Program-made: the position numbers and the translations under genes
Shown: positions 24,191 through 34,900 of the stretch, in pieces
Layout: every line of letters begins with the position of its first letter
Position numbering within the stretch: the first letter of the stretch is position 1
Notes under the pieces: model-generated
Databases searched by the model: none
Seen by the model: only the letters and a program-made list of their open reading frames with translations
Told to the model about the DNA's origin: nothing
Source of the DNA: Galeopsis tetrahit
Taxonomy: Eukaryota; Streptophyta; Magnoliopsida; Lamiales; Lamiaceae
Length of the DNA: 64,000 bases
NCBI GenBank assembly: GCA_963675135.1
Contig: OY776123.1
Coordinates: forward strand, 7,504,501-7,568,500
Reading direction: 5' to 3'

Positions 24191-24521
24191 TGTTGTAATA
24201 AATTATTTTATTGTATAAGGATAAAAATGTAAATTTACAATAATATATTTTAATTAATTTAATTTAATAGAAAATACAAATTTATGAGACATTACGACAC
24301 ATTACGACAACACATATCCTAAAATTTATAAAAGGTAACATGTCATCAAATCTAAACCTTTAGATTAAATTCTTAATGGCTTAGATTAACCGACTACGGT
24401 AGTTATTACGACATGTTACGACACCCTAACTACATATAGAAGGTCCCAACTAAGTTTATATGAATGTAAAATAGCACTTAATTATATAACCTAGAGTGAT
24501 AATATGATTGAAAAGTATATA

Positions 24522-24804
24522 CTTCCTCCGTCCCGGAGGAATTTGCACCCTTGTAATAACACGCATTTTAAGAAATGTGTAAGAAAATGTGTAATGGTTG
24601 ATGTTTTGAGGGGTAGTTTTGTAAACTTTTATGAATAAAGTAAAGTAAAAATTAGATTGAGTGTGGAAAAGTAATGGCATATGGGTAAATATGAGTATAT
24701 TTCAAGAGTGAGGGTTGTGAAAATATTTCCTTTTATGGCGTGTGCAAATTGGTATGGGACATTCATATATGGAAAGTGTGCAAATTCCTGTGAAACGGAG
24801 GGAG
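24522..24804. mobile_element. Stowaway-like MITE
   Basis: Ends cttcctccgtccc and cggagggag, flanked by TA (24520-24521 and 24805-24806). Non-coding, 283 bp; its general plan resembles 41835-42123 (a 'ttgcac' block near the left end, 'gtgcaaat' near the right). Confidence 0.85.
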
Positions 24805-24806
24805 TA

Positions 24807-25535
24807 CTACTAATTGAGTGGAAGCGTGAGACCGTCTAATAATGCTCATGCATTACGATTTATCGCGCGAAAGAAATTGGTGTTTATTTGTGTTACTTTT
24901 AACACAATTGGAAGAGAGCGGACCCAGAGTATATACTTAAGGGGGCAAAAATAAATTTTAAAGTAGTTAAATTTAAATTATACATTAATAACCTTATATA
25001 TAATTTATTAATTATCATACTTTTTTAAAATATAACATTAAACTTACATCACGTTAATATTTAGATTATACAAAATAATCAAATACAAATTAATTAATTT
25101 GAAGACTACCTTAAATATGAAATCCTAACTCTTATTATTTAATGCTACTAATTAATTAACTATATAATTCTTATTTATTTTTTACCTACAAAAATAATTA
25201 GCTAATAATTAATTTTATACATCAATCACGGATTAAATATTTAAAAAATGATTAAAATAATAAATTAACTAATAATAAAATAAATAATGTATAAATATAA
25301 ATTAAAATAACAAACTTCACAAACTTGCGCTGTTTATGTCATGTATTTTCTGAATTTATTATGAATTAACTAGAAATAGAATAAATAAATATGCATTTTG
25401 TATGGGTTGGAGTTGATTTATTATTTAGAAAATTTGAGGCAAAAGTCTAGTAACCCATTATAATTTCGTTTGAGATTTGAGGGGGGCCAATTTGAAGAAA
25501 AAAAAAAAAAGTATATATATATATATATATATATA
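24807..25535. other. AT-rich intergenic DNA
   Basis: No gene recognised. Ends in an AT dinucleotide run at about 25512-25538. Confidence 0.4.
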
Positions 25536-25705
25536 TATTACAGGTGGGATAAAATTTGAGGGGGATCCAAGGCCCTCCCTATGTACACGTACGTCCTCCA
25601 GAGTCTAACTGTAAGACGCGAACGTCTCACCCGTCCGAACGTGTATTACAGGTGGGATAAAATTTTAAGGGTATGTTTGTTTTGGGTCTCACCCGTCCGA
25701 ACGTG
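25536..25705. repeat. Two interleaved local direct duplications
   Basis: A 22-bp sequence containing 'acaggtgggataaaat' occurs at 25536-25557 and 25644-25665; a 20-bp sequence containing 'ctcacccgtccgaacg' occurs at 25624-25643 and 25686-25705. The copies are interleaved rather than tandem. Confidence 0.9.
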
Positions 25706-25974
25706 GGACGTAATGTCTTACGTCCTTATTCTACTTCGGGATTTCATATTCGGATTTTCCCATCTAATTACACTCATCCCTAAAAATACATATACATCTT
25801 ACTATTACATCTCATCTAACCATTCTTACACAATTTGATTTGACATAAAGTTACATCACATCCTACTCAAAATCTCAAAACAAACACACACAATTACTAT
25901 TTATCAGGATTTTCCCATCCAAGATTTCTCCATCCAGGATTTCCTCCATCCTACATAATCCCAAAACAAACATA
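25669..25974. mobile_element. Probable MITE with TATGTTTGTTTTGGG ends
   Basis: The left end gggtatgtttgttttggg and right end cccaaaacaaacata are inverted over 15 bp; TAA is found at both borders. Exact borders are uncertain because the left end carries three extra bases. Confidence 0.55.
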
Positions 25975-26249
25975 AGTCTTTGTAATAATTTTAAAGATAA
26001 ATTATTCTGGGAATGCATAAATATATTTGAATTTTAATGTTTAATTTATTTTAATTTAATATTTAACTCAATTTAATAGTTTATTTTTTTGTATTTGTAT
26101 AAGTGTAACCAATTGGTATCATTCAATTTTTTTTTTTAAAGTGATTTTAAATTACGTAAAATGTGTTTAAAAGAGATAATGCTTGTAATTATTTATAATT
26201 GGATTTCCACTGTGTAGTCCATGTGTTTAGGCCCAACAATATTATTTAT

Positions 26250-27336
26250 GGGCGCGGCTAAAGGCACCCAAAGATACTATGAGTACATCCACTGAAATTT
26301 TTTTTGTCACAGGGGTGATGCGAAATGGCGTATTTACCCCTCTTGCACTTTTTTTAAAAAAAAGCCGGATGAGTACACCCACCGCTTCTATTTCACGACA
26401 GATCCATCTCCACCACCACCAAAATAAACACCATTCTTCAACAAAACACAAAAAATCAACAACAACAAAAATTCTTAAGATGTTTAAAAATATTAACCGA
26501 ATAAAGTTAAGATGTACGAAAAATTTTACCCAACAAACTCAATGTGTTCGAAATTTTTTAATGAACAAACTCAATGGGTTTGAAAAAATATTCAAAACAA
26601 CTTAAATTTGTCCGGAAAAAAAAAATCGAACAAGATGTTCGAAATTTTTTCCAAAACAAAAACAGAATGTTCGAAAAAAATTTCAAAACAAAAACAGATT
26701 GTTCGAAAATGTTTCCAAAACATACTCAATATGTTCGAAAATAATTCCCGAACCTCTAAAAACCCTAATTTTCTTAAAAACCCTAGTTTTCATACAAAAA
26801 CCTACCTTGAAACGGTGGCGGCGATGGCGGTGGCGTAGGATTCGCCCTTCTCCAGCGGAGGCGGCGTTCGAAGAAGAAAACGTAGCAGCAGGAGACAGGG
26901 GCGGTGGCGGACGAGGGCAGGAGCGGCGGCCTCCTCCAACGGCGGCGGCGGTTCGTGGGCGTTCGCCGCATGGGGAGGAGAGGAGCGGCGCAGTCGCCGC
27001 GTGGGGAGGGGAGGAGAAGATCGGCGCTGTCGCCGCGTGGGGAGGGGAGGGGAAGAGCAGCGCTGTCGCCGCGTGAGGAGAGGAGGGGAGGAGCGGCGCC
27101 GCTAGGGAAGGAGGGGTGGTGGGCGGCGGCGCTGATTGGGAGGGAGTAGTGGTGGGCGGCGGCGCCGATTGTGAGGGAGGGGAGGTGGGTGCACCTTTTT
27201 GTGTGAGAAATGGAGGAAGATAAGATTTAATTAGGGTTTGAAATGAGGAGGTTATTTTTTAGATTTCCACGTGGGTGTCCTCATCCGTTTTGTGGGTGTC
27301 CTCATCGCGTATCCTCGGGTGCCTTTAGCCGTACCC
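26250..27336. mobile_element. Non-autonomous Mutator-like element E
   Basis: Inverted ends GGGCGCGGCTAAAGGCACCC and GGGTACGGCTAAAGGCACCC, with weaker similarity for ~45 bp. The perfect 9-bp duplication ATTATTTAT is at 26241-26249 and 27337-27345. The interior has degenerate ~39-bp repeats with TTCGAA cores (26490-26760) and GC-rich cargo with repeated 'cgccgcgtggggaggggagg' at 26820-27190. It lacks the GTCGAC hairpins of A-C and F. Confidence 0.92.
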
Positions 27337-27354
27337 ATTATTTATATTGGATTT

Positions 27355-28379
27355 GGGATGGGTATATACCCCTCCAGCTTTGTTTAATACACTCCCCATT
27401 CCTTTTTATTAATTCAAAATATATATGAAATACCAATTTTACCCCCCCTAACCCCCATTTTTTCTTATCTTCTCCTCATTCTTCCCTTTCTCTCCCATAC
27501 TTTTCTTTCTTCCCATCCACTGCCGCCGCCTATCGTCGGGCGCCGGCGGCGTTCGACGCCGTCCTCCTCCCTCGTTTCTCGTCTAACGCAGCCCCTCACC
27601 GCCTCATTTTCTTCTCGTCGCCGCCACCCTCATCTTCTTCCCCAGTGCCTGCGCCGCCCAGCCCCTCACCGCCCCGCCGCCGACAAGTCCCCGCAACAGA
27701 TCCGCCCCGCATCATCTTCTTTTTCTTTTTTTTTTTTCGTTTCTGCAACTAACCCCCCCAAATCCGCCGCCGCCGTTGAGTCCGCGCCGCCCACCCGCCG
27801 TGCCCCCTCCCCACCCTCTCGTTGGCCGCGCCGCCCATGCGTTTCTCCAGGGTTTTTTTTCGATAACATTGAATCGACCAAAAACACTCTCTTATCGACA
27901 AATGGTTGTCGACGAGATTATTTTTGGTCGACTCAATATTAACGAAAATTTAATTTTTTTTTAAAACAAAATTGGTCGATAAACCAGAGTCGACCGTATT
28001 ATTTTTGATCGACAATCCATTGTCGACGGGAGAATTTTCGATCGACTCTGGTTTGTCGAAAATAAGTTTTTGTTTTGTTTGAATTTTTAAGTTTTTTGTT
28101 TAGGGTTTGTTGTTGAGTTTTGTTAAGTTTTGTGGATTAGTGGAAGTCTATTTTTAAGTTTTGTTGTTGAATTTTTATTTTTTTAAAATTTTTTTGTGGA
28201 TGTAAGAGAAGGTGGTTGACTGCTAGAGATTAATGCTTATGGTTAGAGTTTTAGAGGGGAGTGTATGTATCTAACATGATTTAGTAAAAGGGGTAAAATT
28301 GGTATTTCATATATATATTTTGAATTAATAAAAATTAGGGGGAGTGTATTAAACAAAGCTGGGGTATATACCCCATCCC
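27355..28379. mobile_element. Non-autonomous Mutator-like element F with ~90-bp terminal repeats
   Basis: Inverted ends GGGATGGGTATATACCCC and GGGATGGGGTATATACCCC extend about 90 bp, through 'tttaatacactcccc' and 'gaaataccaattttacccc'. The perfect 9-bp duplication ATTGGATTT is at 27346-27354 and 28380-28388. It contains GC-rich cargo (27520-27850) and two hairpins at about 27862-27948 and 27970-28065 with TCGAC-rich arms. No transposase. Confidence 0.93.
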
Positions 28380-28388
28380 ATTGGATTT

Positions 28389-29329
28389 TCGTTTTAGGCC
28401 CGTTAGATGTCAAGCCCAATAATAATCTTAGTTATTTAAAGTCCGGTCCATTTAGGCTTATTGCTTTCGGGATTGTGTGATGATTTAAACAAAGGCCCTT
28501 TTTTATTGATTGCTTTCATATCTGGTAAAATACCAATCCATATTGACATATTTGCCATACTTAATCTGACTTCATTTTTTTGGGTACAAATGAGCGAAGT
28601 AGTAATCTATTTATGACAAAGTGGAATAGTTTGATTGGTTATAGCACCACTATCTAGCATTTCAATTTATCCCTGGATTTCACGCCAGATCGTACTTCGA
28701 GGGTTTCCGTGGAGGGAACAAGGAAAGTTAATGTGATTCAAAAAAATTAAAAAAAAAAAGTAATTTCGGTTATCAAATCATTATTCCACTATTACTAGCA
28801 CATATACTAACCTTTCCCACTAAAAATACAATTTACACTTACGTTTCTAATATTTATGTGACATTTGCAATACAGCCGTATTTTAAAGCCATGTGACAAA
28901 CCTTAATAATTACTCCGTTCAATTTACACTAGTTTTTATTAGCATATTTTTATATTCAGGACATGTTTTGATAGTTAAAATTATGAATAGATCATTAACT
29001 CAATTTCAATCATTATAAATTATTTAATAATTAAGGGTAAATTATGTTTTGATAATTAAAATTAAGAATAAATTATATTTTTAAACATGTAAAATTTAAA
29101 TATCATCATAACCTCAATCTAATCATCCTTAACTATTAAACAAAACTTAGTCTTATGTCATTACACTTAATTCTAGTCCAAACATAGGCGGCAAGTTTAT
29201 TATTAAACATACGGTATGTTTCTATTAATTTCCAACATATTTTTACTTGCATTCGAATCATTAATAATTAGGTGTATGGGTTGACGAAAATTAAATGCAA
29301 ACACTAACTAATACAGTACATAAAAATTT
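28389..29329. other. Intergenic DNA
   Basis: No gene or repeat border recognised. Confidence 0.4.
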
Positions 29330-29885
29330 AGGTTAGAGTTTGATTCTAACTCCATAAGACGTTATTGTCCCGTACACAGGTGCAATACAGATCACTGACA
29401 ACCATCCCCAAGATACAACGACTTTAAAGTTTCACGACCGTTGCGCTGCAAATCAAAAGCTATCGGCGAATCCCAAAATGGATACCCGAAACATCCGACT
29501 AAACTCTAATGCAATAACTTAAAATGCTAGAATGATTTGGAGGATAAGAATGCAAGAAGGCTTTAGGGTTGAGTGATTTTGGAATGCAAATATGTGGTTC
29601 TATTTATAGACTTTCAAAAGTTTTTACGGTAATAGTTGTGACTTTTCACAATAATCTCATATTTCCAAAAGTTACAACCTTTGAAAATAAACAACTATTC
29701 ACCAAAATGTATGCCTTTTAAATTAATGTTATGATTTTAAAAGACAGAACTTTTGAAATAATCAATTATTCACCAAAAGATATGTCTCTTAAATTAATAC
29801 AATAATTCTAAATGACACAACTTTTAGAATATAATAATTTCACCAAGAGACGTGACATTTCATATCTATAGGTCACAATTCATTA
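29330..29885 (-). repeat. LTR-like promoter sequence with ~70-bp repeats
   Basis: On the minus strand there are about three degenerate repeats containing 'tctcttggtgaa' or 'catatcttttggtgaat' (about 29860-29690), then a TATA-like tctataaata near 29610 and a mixed-composition leader. This is the arrangement of a retrotransposon LTR promoter, but ends and target duplication were not found; a solo LTR or remnant is the likely reading. Confidence 0.35.
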
Positions 29886-30799
29886 CTTTTTTTTTTTAAC
29901 AGTAAAAAGTATTTTCATATCACTCGAGTATTTAGGGTATTCAACCCATAATTTTACAAGTAAAGCCTAACTAGATCACATGATTTAATCTTCCGCCTAG
30001 TCGACACTCCGATTATTCTATGATGCAAAGAAAAGGGTCACAACACCATGCCGATACCGCTGAGTTTTTAGTCACCAAATTTTGACCTCCAAGCCAAGTC
30101 CATACATGTATTTTTATATTTTCTAATGCTTTTTTCGCCTTCTGCCGTTCATCGTTAAATCTTTTGGCATTCCGGCACCTCTAGATTTCCCAGACGACAC
30201 ATGCCCATAGGCTCGTCATGAACTTCCTCCTTACACTACCGTAGCCGAGCGCATCAAAATGTTGCAAGACATGTGTCTTTATACTATTATGTGGCACTAT
30301 AAGCACTTTGACCCAACTATAACACTGTTGCCAAATTGAGATTGCAAATTTACATTTCAGCAGCACATGCGCATTGGTCTCTGCTGCTTCATTACACAGT
30401 TGGCATCTCATATCCTCAGCTGGAATTGGGACTCCTCTTTTGCAAAGGTTGTCAGTCGTCGCGAGTCTACCTCTCAAGCATTTCCACCCAATTAATTTAA
30501 TCTTCTTAGGCGCATAATAGCCCCACAAATTCTTGAATTCTGGTCTGTCCTCATTCAAGTCCGTCGCCGCCCGTGATTCCTCGAACAAGCTCGCGTACGC
30601 GCAGCTGGTAGAGTACGCCCCATGAGGAGCTAAGTCCCAGCTCCAGCTATCTTCATTATCCTGTGAGATTTTTGATTCGTCTAACACCACAGATAAAGAT
30701 ATTAGTTCCTCACATCTTCCCCAAAACCCCATGTTACTAATCATCATCTCCTTCTGCTCACTAATTCTATAAAGGCCTGGGAATCGTTCACTCAGTATA
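29886..30799 (-). pseudogene. LINE, 3' part (split by Ty3/gypsy insertion)
   Basis: The minus-strand frame encodes the reverse-transcriptase zinc-binding domain: KNLWGYYAPKKIKLIGWK, RLATTDNLCKRG, CQLCNEAAETNAHVLLKC and SLWACVVWEI. A stop codon at 30181 interrupts coding that visibly continues further (RCRNAKRFNDERQKAKKALE). The T run at about 29886-29897 is the antisense poly(A) tail. The reading frame joins exactly with 35607-36835 when the gypsy element and one GTATA copy are ignored. Its 3' UTR matches the sequence at window positions 1-114. Confidence 0.9.
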
Positions 30800-31076
30800 T
30801 GATGGAGATGCAACTACTAGTTGCCTGCTATTGACAGAAATTTGAGTCTGCTGCTTTGTTAGCACTTTTATTACTTTTAGTCCTTTTCATTTAATTAGTT
30901 TGTTGTCGAGAGGTGTCTGCGTCTATATATAGGCACTTAATGTGTGATTGTATGGAGTTTTGAAGTTTATGAAAATTCCAAGGAGTTCATCCTTTTGTGC
31001 TATTTTCGACGGTATCTTCATTGTATCAACGTCTCAATAGCGTTCTATCCCTTTTCGATATTATTCCGCTGCATCA
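30800..31076 (+). repeat. 5' LTR of the gypsy element
   Basis: 277 bp, TG...CA, TATATATA at about 30924-30931. Differs from the 3' LTR by about three substitutions near its end. Confidence 0.95.
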
Positions 31077-31109
31077 GTTGGTATTCAGAGACCAGCCGAC
31101 GCTCCGATC

Positions 31110-31982
31110 ATGCCACCTCGCCGAGATATCAACCGCGATGTGGGTCTTGCCCAGCGCCTCGATGATCTCACGGCCCAGTTAGCAACGGTCGTCCAACTAC
31201 TTACCGCTCAAGCTACTGTCACAGCTGATACAGATCAGCCACAACCCAACAACTGCCCATTTCAACCACCTACAACTGCCTCCTCCGATGACGAAGTCAC
31301 CTTGGACAACAACCCCTTCGCCCCATTGCACCACAGGGAGGCCCGTCACCCCGTCGAGACCCGTTCTTGGGAGAATTCTTTCAAGCTTGACATCCCCGAA
31401 TTCAATGGTTGCGACGAACCCGAGAAACTTGTCGATTGGCTTTTTGTCGTAGAAGACCTTATGGATTTCAAGAACGTACCCGACGAGCGCCAAGCGCAAC
31501 TTGTCGCCACCCGCCTGCGTGACCGCGCCGCGTCCTGGTGGCACCAACTAAGGGTTACGCGTAACCGCCAGGGGAAGCCAACAACCGTTTCTTGGGACAA
31601 ATTCAAGAAATTGATTAAGGCAGAATTCTTGCCCTTCAATTACACACGGGTCTTGTATCAGCGACTACAGAACCTCCGTCAAGGCCCCCGCACGGTTGAC
31701 GCGTACGCTTCGGAGTTTTTCCAACTTATAACGCGTGTGGATATTAATGAATCGGACGATCAACTTGTCTCCCGATTTATTGGTGGCCTACGTCTTCCCT
31801 TCCAGGACATTTTGAACTTGTTCGCCCCAATCTCAGTTTCTGAAGCACATCAGCGTGCTGTCCATTTGGAGCGACAGTTGAATCGGAGAACCCAAAGCCC
31901 ATTTACACCCTCGTCCCAGCAAATACCGAACCCCACCACGGCCTCGGATCCTCGCCCCTCCACCTCACGCCCACCCCCATAG
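31110..31982 (+). CDS. Gypsy gag polyprotein
   Basis: A 290-codon frame encoding the retrotransposon gag core, recognisable by FKLDIPEFNGCDEPEKLVDW, the DRAASWWHQL segment, the VSWDKFKKLIKAEFLP motif and ARTV-like QGPRTVDAYASEF. The start follows the primer-binding site by about 30 bp. It ends at a TAG (31980) followed in the same frame by the zinc knuckle and pol, so gag and pol were very likely one frame. The capsid-like product would pack element RNA in the cytoplasm. Confidence 0.9.
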   Translation: MPPRRDINRDVGLAQRLDDLTAQLATVVQLLTAQATVTADTDQPQPNNCPFQPPTTASSDDEVTLDNNPFAPLHHREARHPVETRSWENSFKLDIPEFNGCDEPEKLVDWLFVVEDLMDFKNVPDERQAQLVATRLRDRAASWWHQLRVTRNRQGKPTTVSWDKFKKLIKAEFLPFNYTRVLYQRLQNLRQGPRTVDAYASEFFQLITRVDINESDDQLVSRFIGGLRLPFQDILNLFAPISVSEAHQRAVHLERQLNRRTQSPFTPSSQQIPNPTTASDPRPSTSRPPP

Positions 31983-34900
31983 ACCTACTCCTCTCGCCCA
32001 ACCGGTTCGATGCCACCTTCCCGCACGGGACAATGCTTTTCTTGCGGCGAACATGGCCATAGAATGGCAAACTGCCCCAAACTTGGCAACACGAGAGGTC
32101 TCCTTTTGGATGACGAACCTTATGCGGAATACGACGGCCCTCCAGTGTTCGATGAAGAACCTCAAGATACCCCGTCCGAGCATTTTCTCACAGGCGATCA
32201 GGGACCAGCATTAATCTTGCGCCGAGCATGCTTGACCCCGCGCATCCCAGACCCGACGGAACTGCGGAACTGCCTCTTCGAGTCTTCTTGCACAATACAC
32301 GGCAAGGTCTGCCGTTTTATTATCGATTCCGGGGCATGCGAGAACGTGATCGCATCGGACGCAGTCGCCAAACTCAACCTTTCAACAGAAAACCACCCAA
32401 CCCCGTACAACCTATCGTGGCTACAAAAAGGTACCAACGTTTCGGTTAACCAGCGCGTTCATGTAAAATTTTCAATCGGGGAGAAATACATAGATTCAGT
32501 TTCGTGTGATGTCGTACCAATGGATGCTTGCCACCTTCTCTTGGGTCGCCCATGGCAATATGATCGCGACGTTACTCATGACGGCCGCCGGAACACCTAC
32601 TCATTCCACTTTCTGGATATGAAGATCACCCTATTACCTTCAATGCCCCGTTCCTTACAACCCCGTACTCAGACGCCTACAGTCGTACTTCTTTCGCGTG
32701 GACCCTTTCTGGAAGAAATGCGCACAGCCCCATTTACACTCTTGCTCTTGCCACATGAAATCTGCCCCCCGTCCACGCCTCCGCCGAATGTACTCCCCCT
32801 CCTCCAAGAATTTGCCGATTTGTTCCCCTCTGATCTACCAGCAGGCCTGCCCCCATTAAGAGACATACAGCATCACATAGATTTAATCCCAGGCGCTCCC
32901 CTACCGAACCGCCCTCACTATCGGATGAGCCCCGCCGAACACGAAGAATTACGCAAACAAGTTGAGGATCTCCTAATGAAGGGCCACGTTCGCGAGAGCC
33001 TTAGTCCGTGCGCTGCCCCGGCACTGCTCATACCAAAGAAAACGGGTGATTGGAGAATGTGTGTTGACAGCCGCGCAATAAACAAAATCACCATCCGAAT
33101 CCGCCCTGGGGACGAGTGGAAAACTGCATTTAAAACACGCGAAGGCCTCTTCGAATGGCTTGTCATGCCATTCGGTTTATCCAACGCCCCAAGTACATTC
33201 ATGCGCATCATGAACCAAGCCCTTCGCCCCCTGATCGGCTCTTGCGTTGTCGTCTATTTTGACGATATTCTGGTATATAGTAAGAACGAAGTCGATCACT
33301 TGTCCCATCTCAGATCGGTCCTACTTATCTTGCGACAAGAAAAATTCTATGCTTCAGCCGCAAAATGCACCTTCTGCACAACTTCTATTCTTTTCCTGGG
33401 ATACAACATTTCGGCTCAGGGTATTAGCGTGGACGAGCAGAAGATTACGGCAATCCGTGAATGGCCCACCCCCACCACAATCACCGCTACTCGGAGTTTT
33501 CACGGCCTAGCATCGTTTTATCGACGTTTCATACCACATTTTAGCACCATAATGGCTCCGCTTACCGACGTAATGCACAGCAAATCCTTCACGTGGTCCA
33601 CTGAAGCTGACCTGGACTTCCACACAATCAAAACCAAGCTCACCAATGCGCCCGTTCTTTTGCTCCCTGATTTCGAGACTCCGTTCAAACTACATTGTGA
33701 TGCATCAAAGGTCGGCATCGGCGCCGTTCTCAGTCAAGGAGCCCGACCAATTGCCTATTTCAGTGAAAAACTCACAGGCCCCCGCTCCCGATACAGTACA
33801 TATGACACCGAGTTCTATGCAGTCGTCCGTTCAATTCAACACTGGCGGCACTACTTATTCCACCGAGAATTCGTCCTCTACACCGATCATGAAGCACTAA
33901 AACACCTTGCCACTCAACAGTCGTTATCCGCTCGCCATGCCAAATGGGCATCGTATCTACAGCAATTCACGTTCGTTATCCGCCATCAATCCGGCGCGAC
34001 CAACAAAGTAGCCGACGCGCTGAGTCGTCGGCATTGCTTAATCTCTGAATTTCGCATTTCTGTAATTGGGTTTGATACGTTTTGCCAACTGTACTCTATT
34101 GATACTCATTTTTCTACCATTTTTCAGGCTGCGTCTTTGGGTCCCTATAAAGACTTTAACCTAGTCGCCGGGTTTCTTTTCAAGGGGACTCGCTTGTGCG
34201 TACCCGATTGCAGTCTCCGTCAAAAGATAGTGGCGGACTCGCATGCAGCAGGTCACGTGGGTCGAGATCGATCAATAGACCTCGTCGCGCGCAAATTTTA
34301 CTGGCCCACTATTCGCCGCGACGTCGAAAGATTCGTCGCACGATGCCGAGTTTGTCAAACTTCCAAAGGCACGACGTCTAATGCGGGTCTTTACCGACCT
34401 CTACCTGTCCCGAATCTCCCTTGGACAACCCTTAGCATGGATTTTGTTCTTGGCTTGCCGCGTACTCAAAGGGGCAACGATTCTATTTTCGTTGTTGTTG
34501 ATCGTTTTTCGAAAATGGTCCATTTTATTCCTTGCAAACGTACTGCTGACGCCGTTAACGTTGCACAATTGTTTTTTCGTGAAATTTACAGGTTGCACGG
34601 CCTCCCTAACTCGATTGTGTCGGACAGGGATACGTGTTTCATTAGCCACTTTTGGAGAACGTTGTGGCGCTTGTCCAACACGGAATTGAATTTTAGCAGC
34701 GCCTACCATCCGCAAACTGACGGACAGACGAAGGTCGTTAACAGATCTTTGGGCAACCTGTTGAGGTGCTTAGTCGGGGATAACATTAAAGCTTGGGACT
34801 CGAAACTTCCTCAAGCTGAGTTTGCTCACAATGTCGCAATTAACCGGAGTACAGGTTTCTGCCCATTCCACATTGTATTTGGTCGCATTCCTCGGGCCCC

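Larger units (their letters stand above)
21285..24447. mobile_element. Foldback Mutator-like element D with captured GC-rich centre
   Basis: Two inverted arms of about 870-930 bp (about 21285-22160 and 23517-24447) enclose a GC-rich centre. The arms match along most of their length, including long T-rich/A-rich tracts, 'aatacaaaataatatta' and tandem arrays. Termini are GGG and CCC, and the 9-bp duplication AACTAAGTT is at 21276-21284 and 24448-24456. The outermost ~150 bp of the two arms are less alike than the interior. A Stowaway-like MITE sits inside the right half. No transposase frame. Confidence 0.85.

Noticed and set aside
26699..27149. Coding genes within element E
   Set aside because: Low-complexity, repeated 'ggggaggggagg' sequence in overlapping frames; no domain.
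31980..31982. Programmed readthrough of the gag TAG
   Set aside because: The downstream context (acc) is not the known efficient readthrough type, and other lesions show the element is decayed; a nonsense mutation is simpler.
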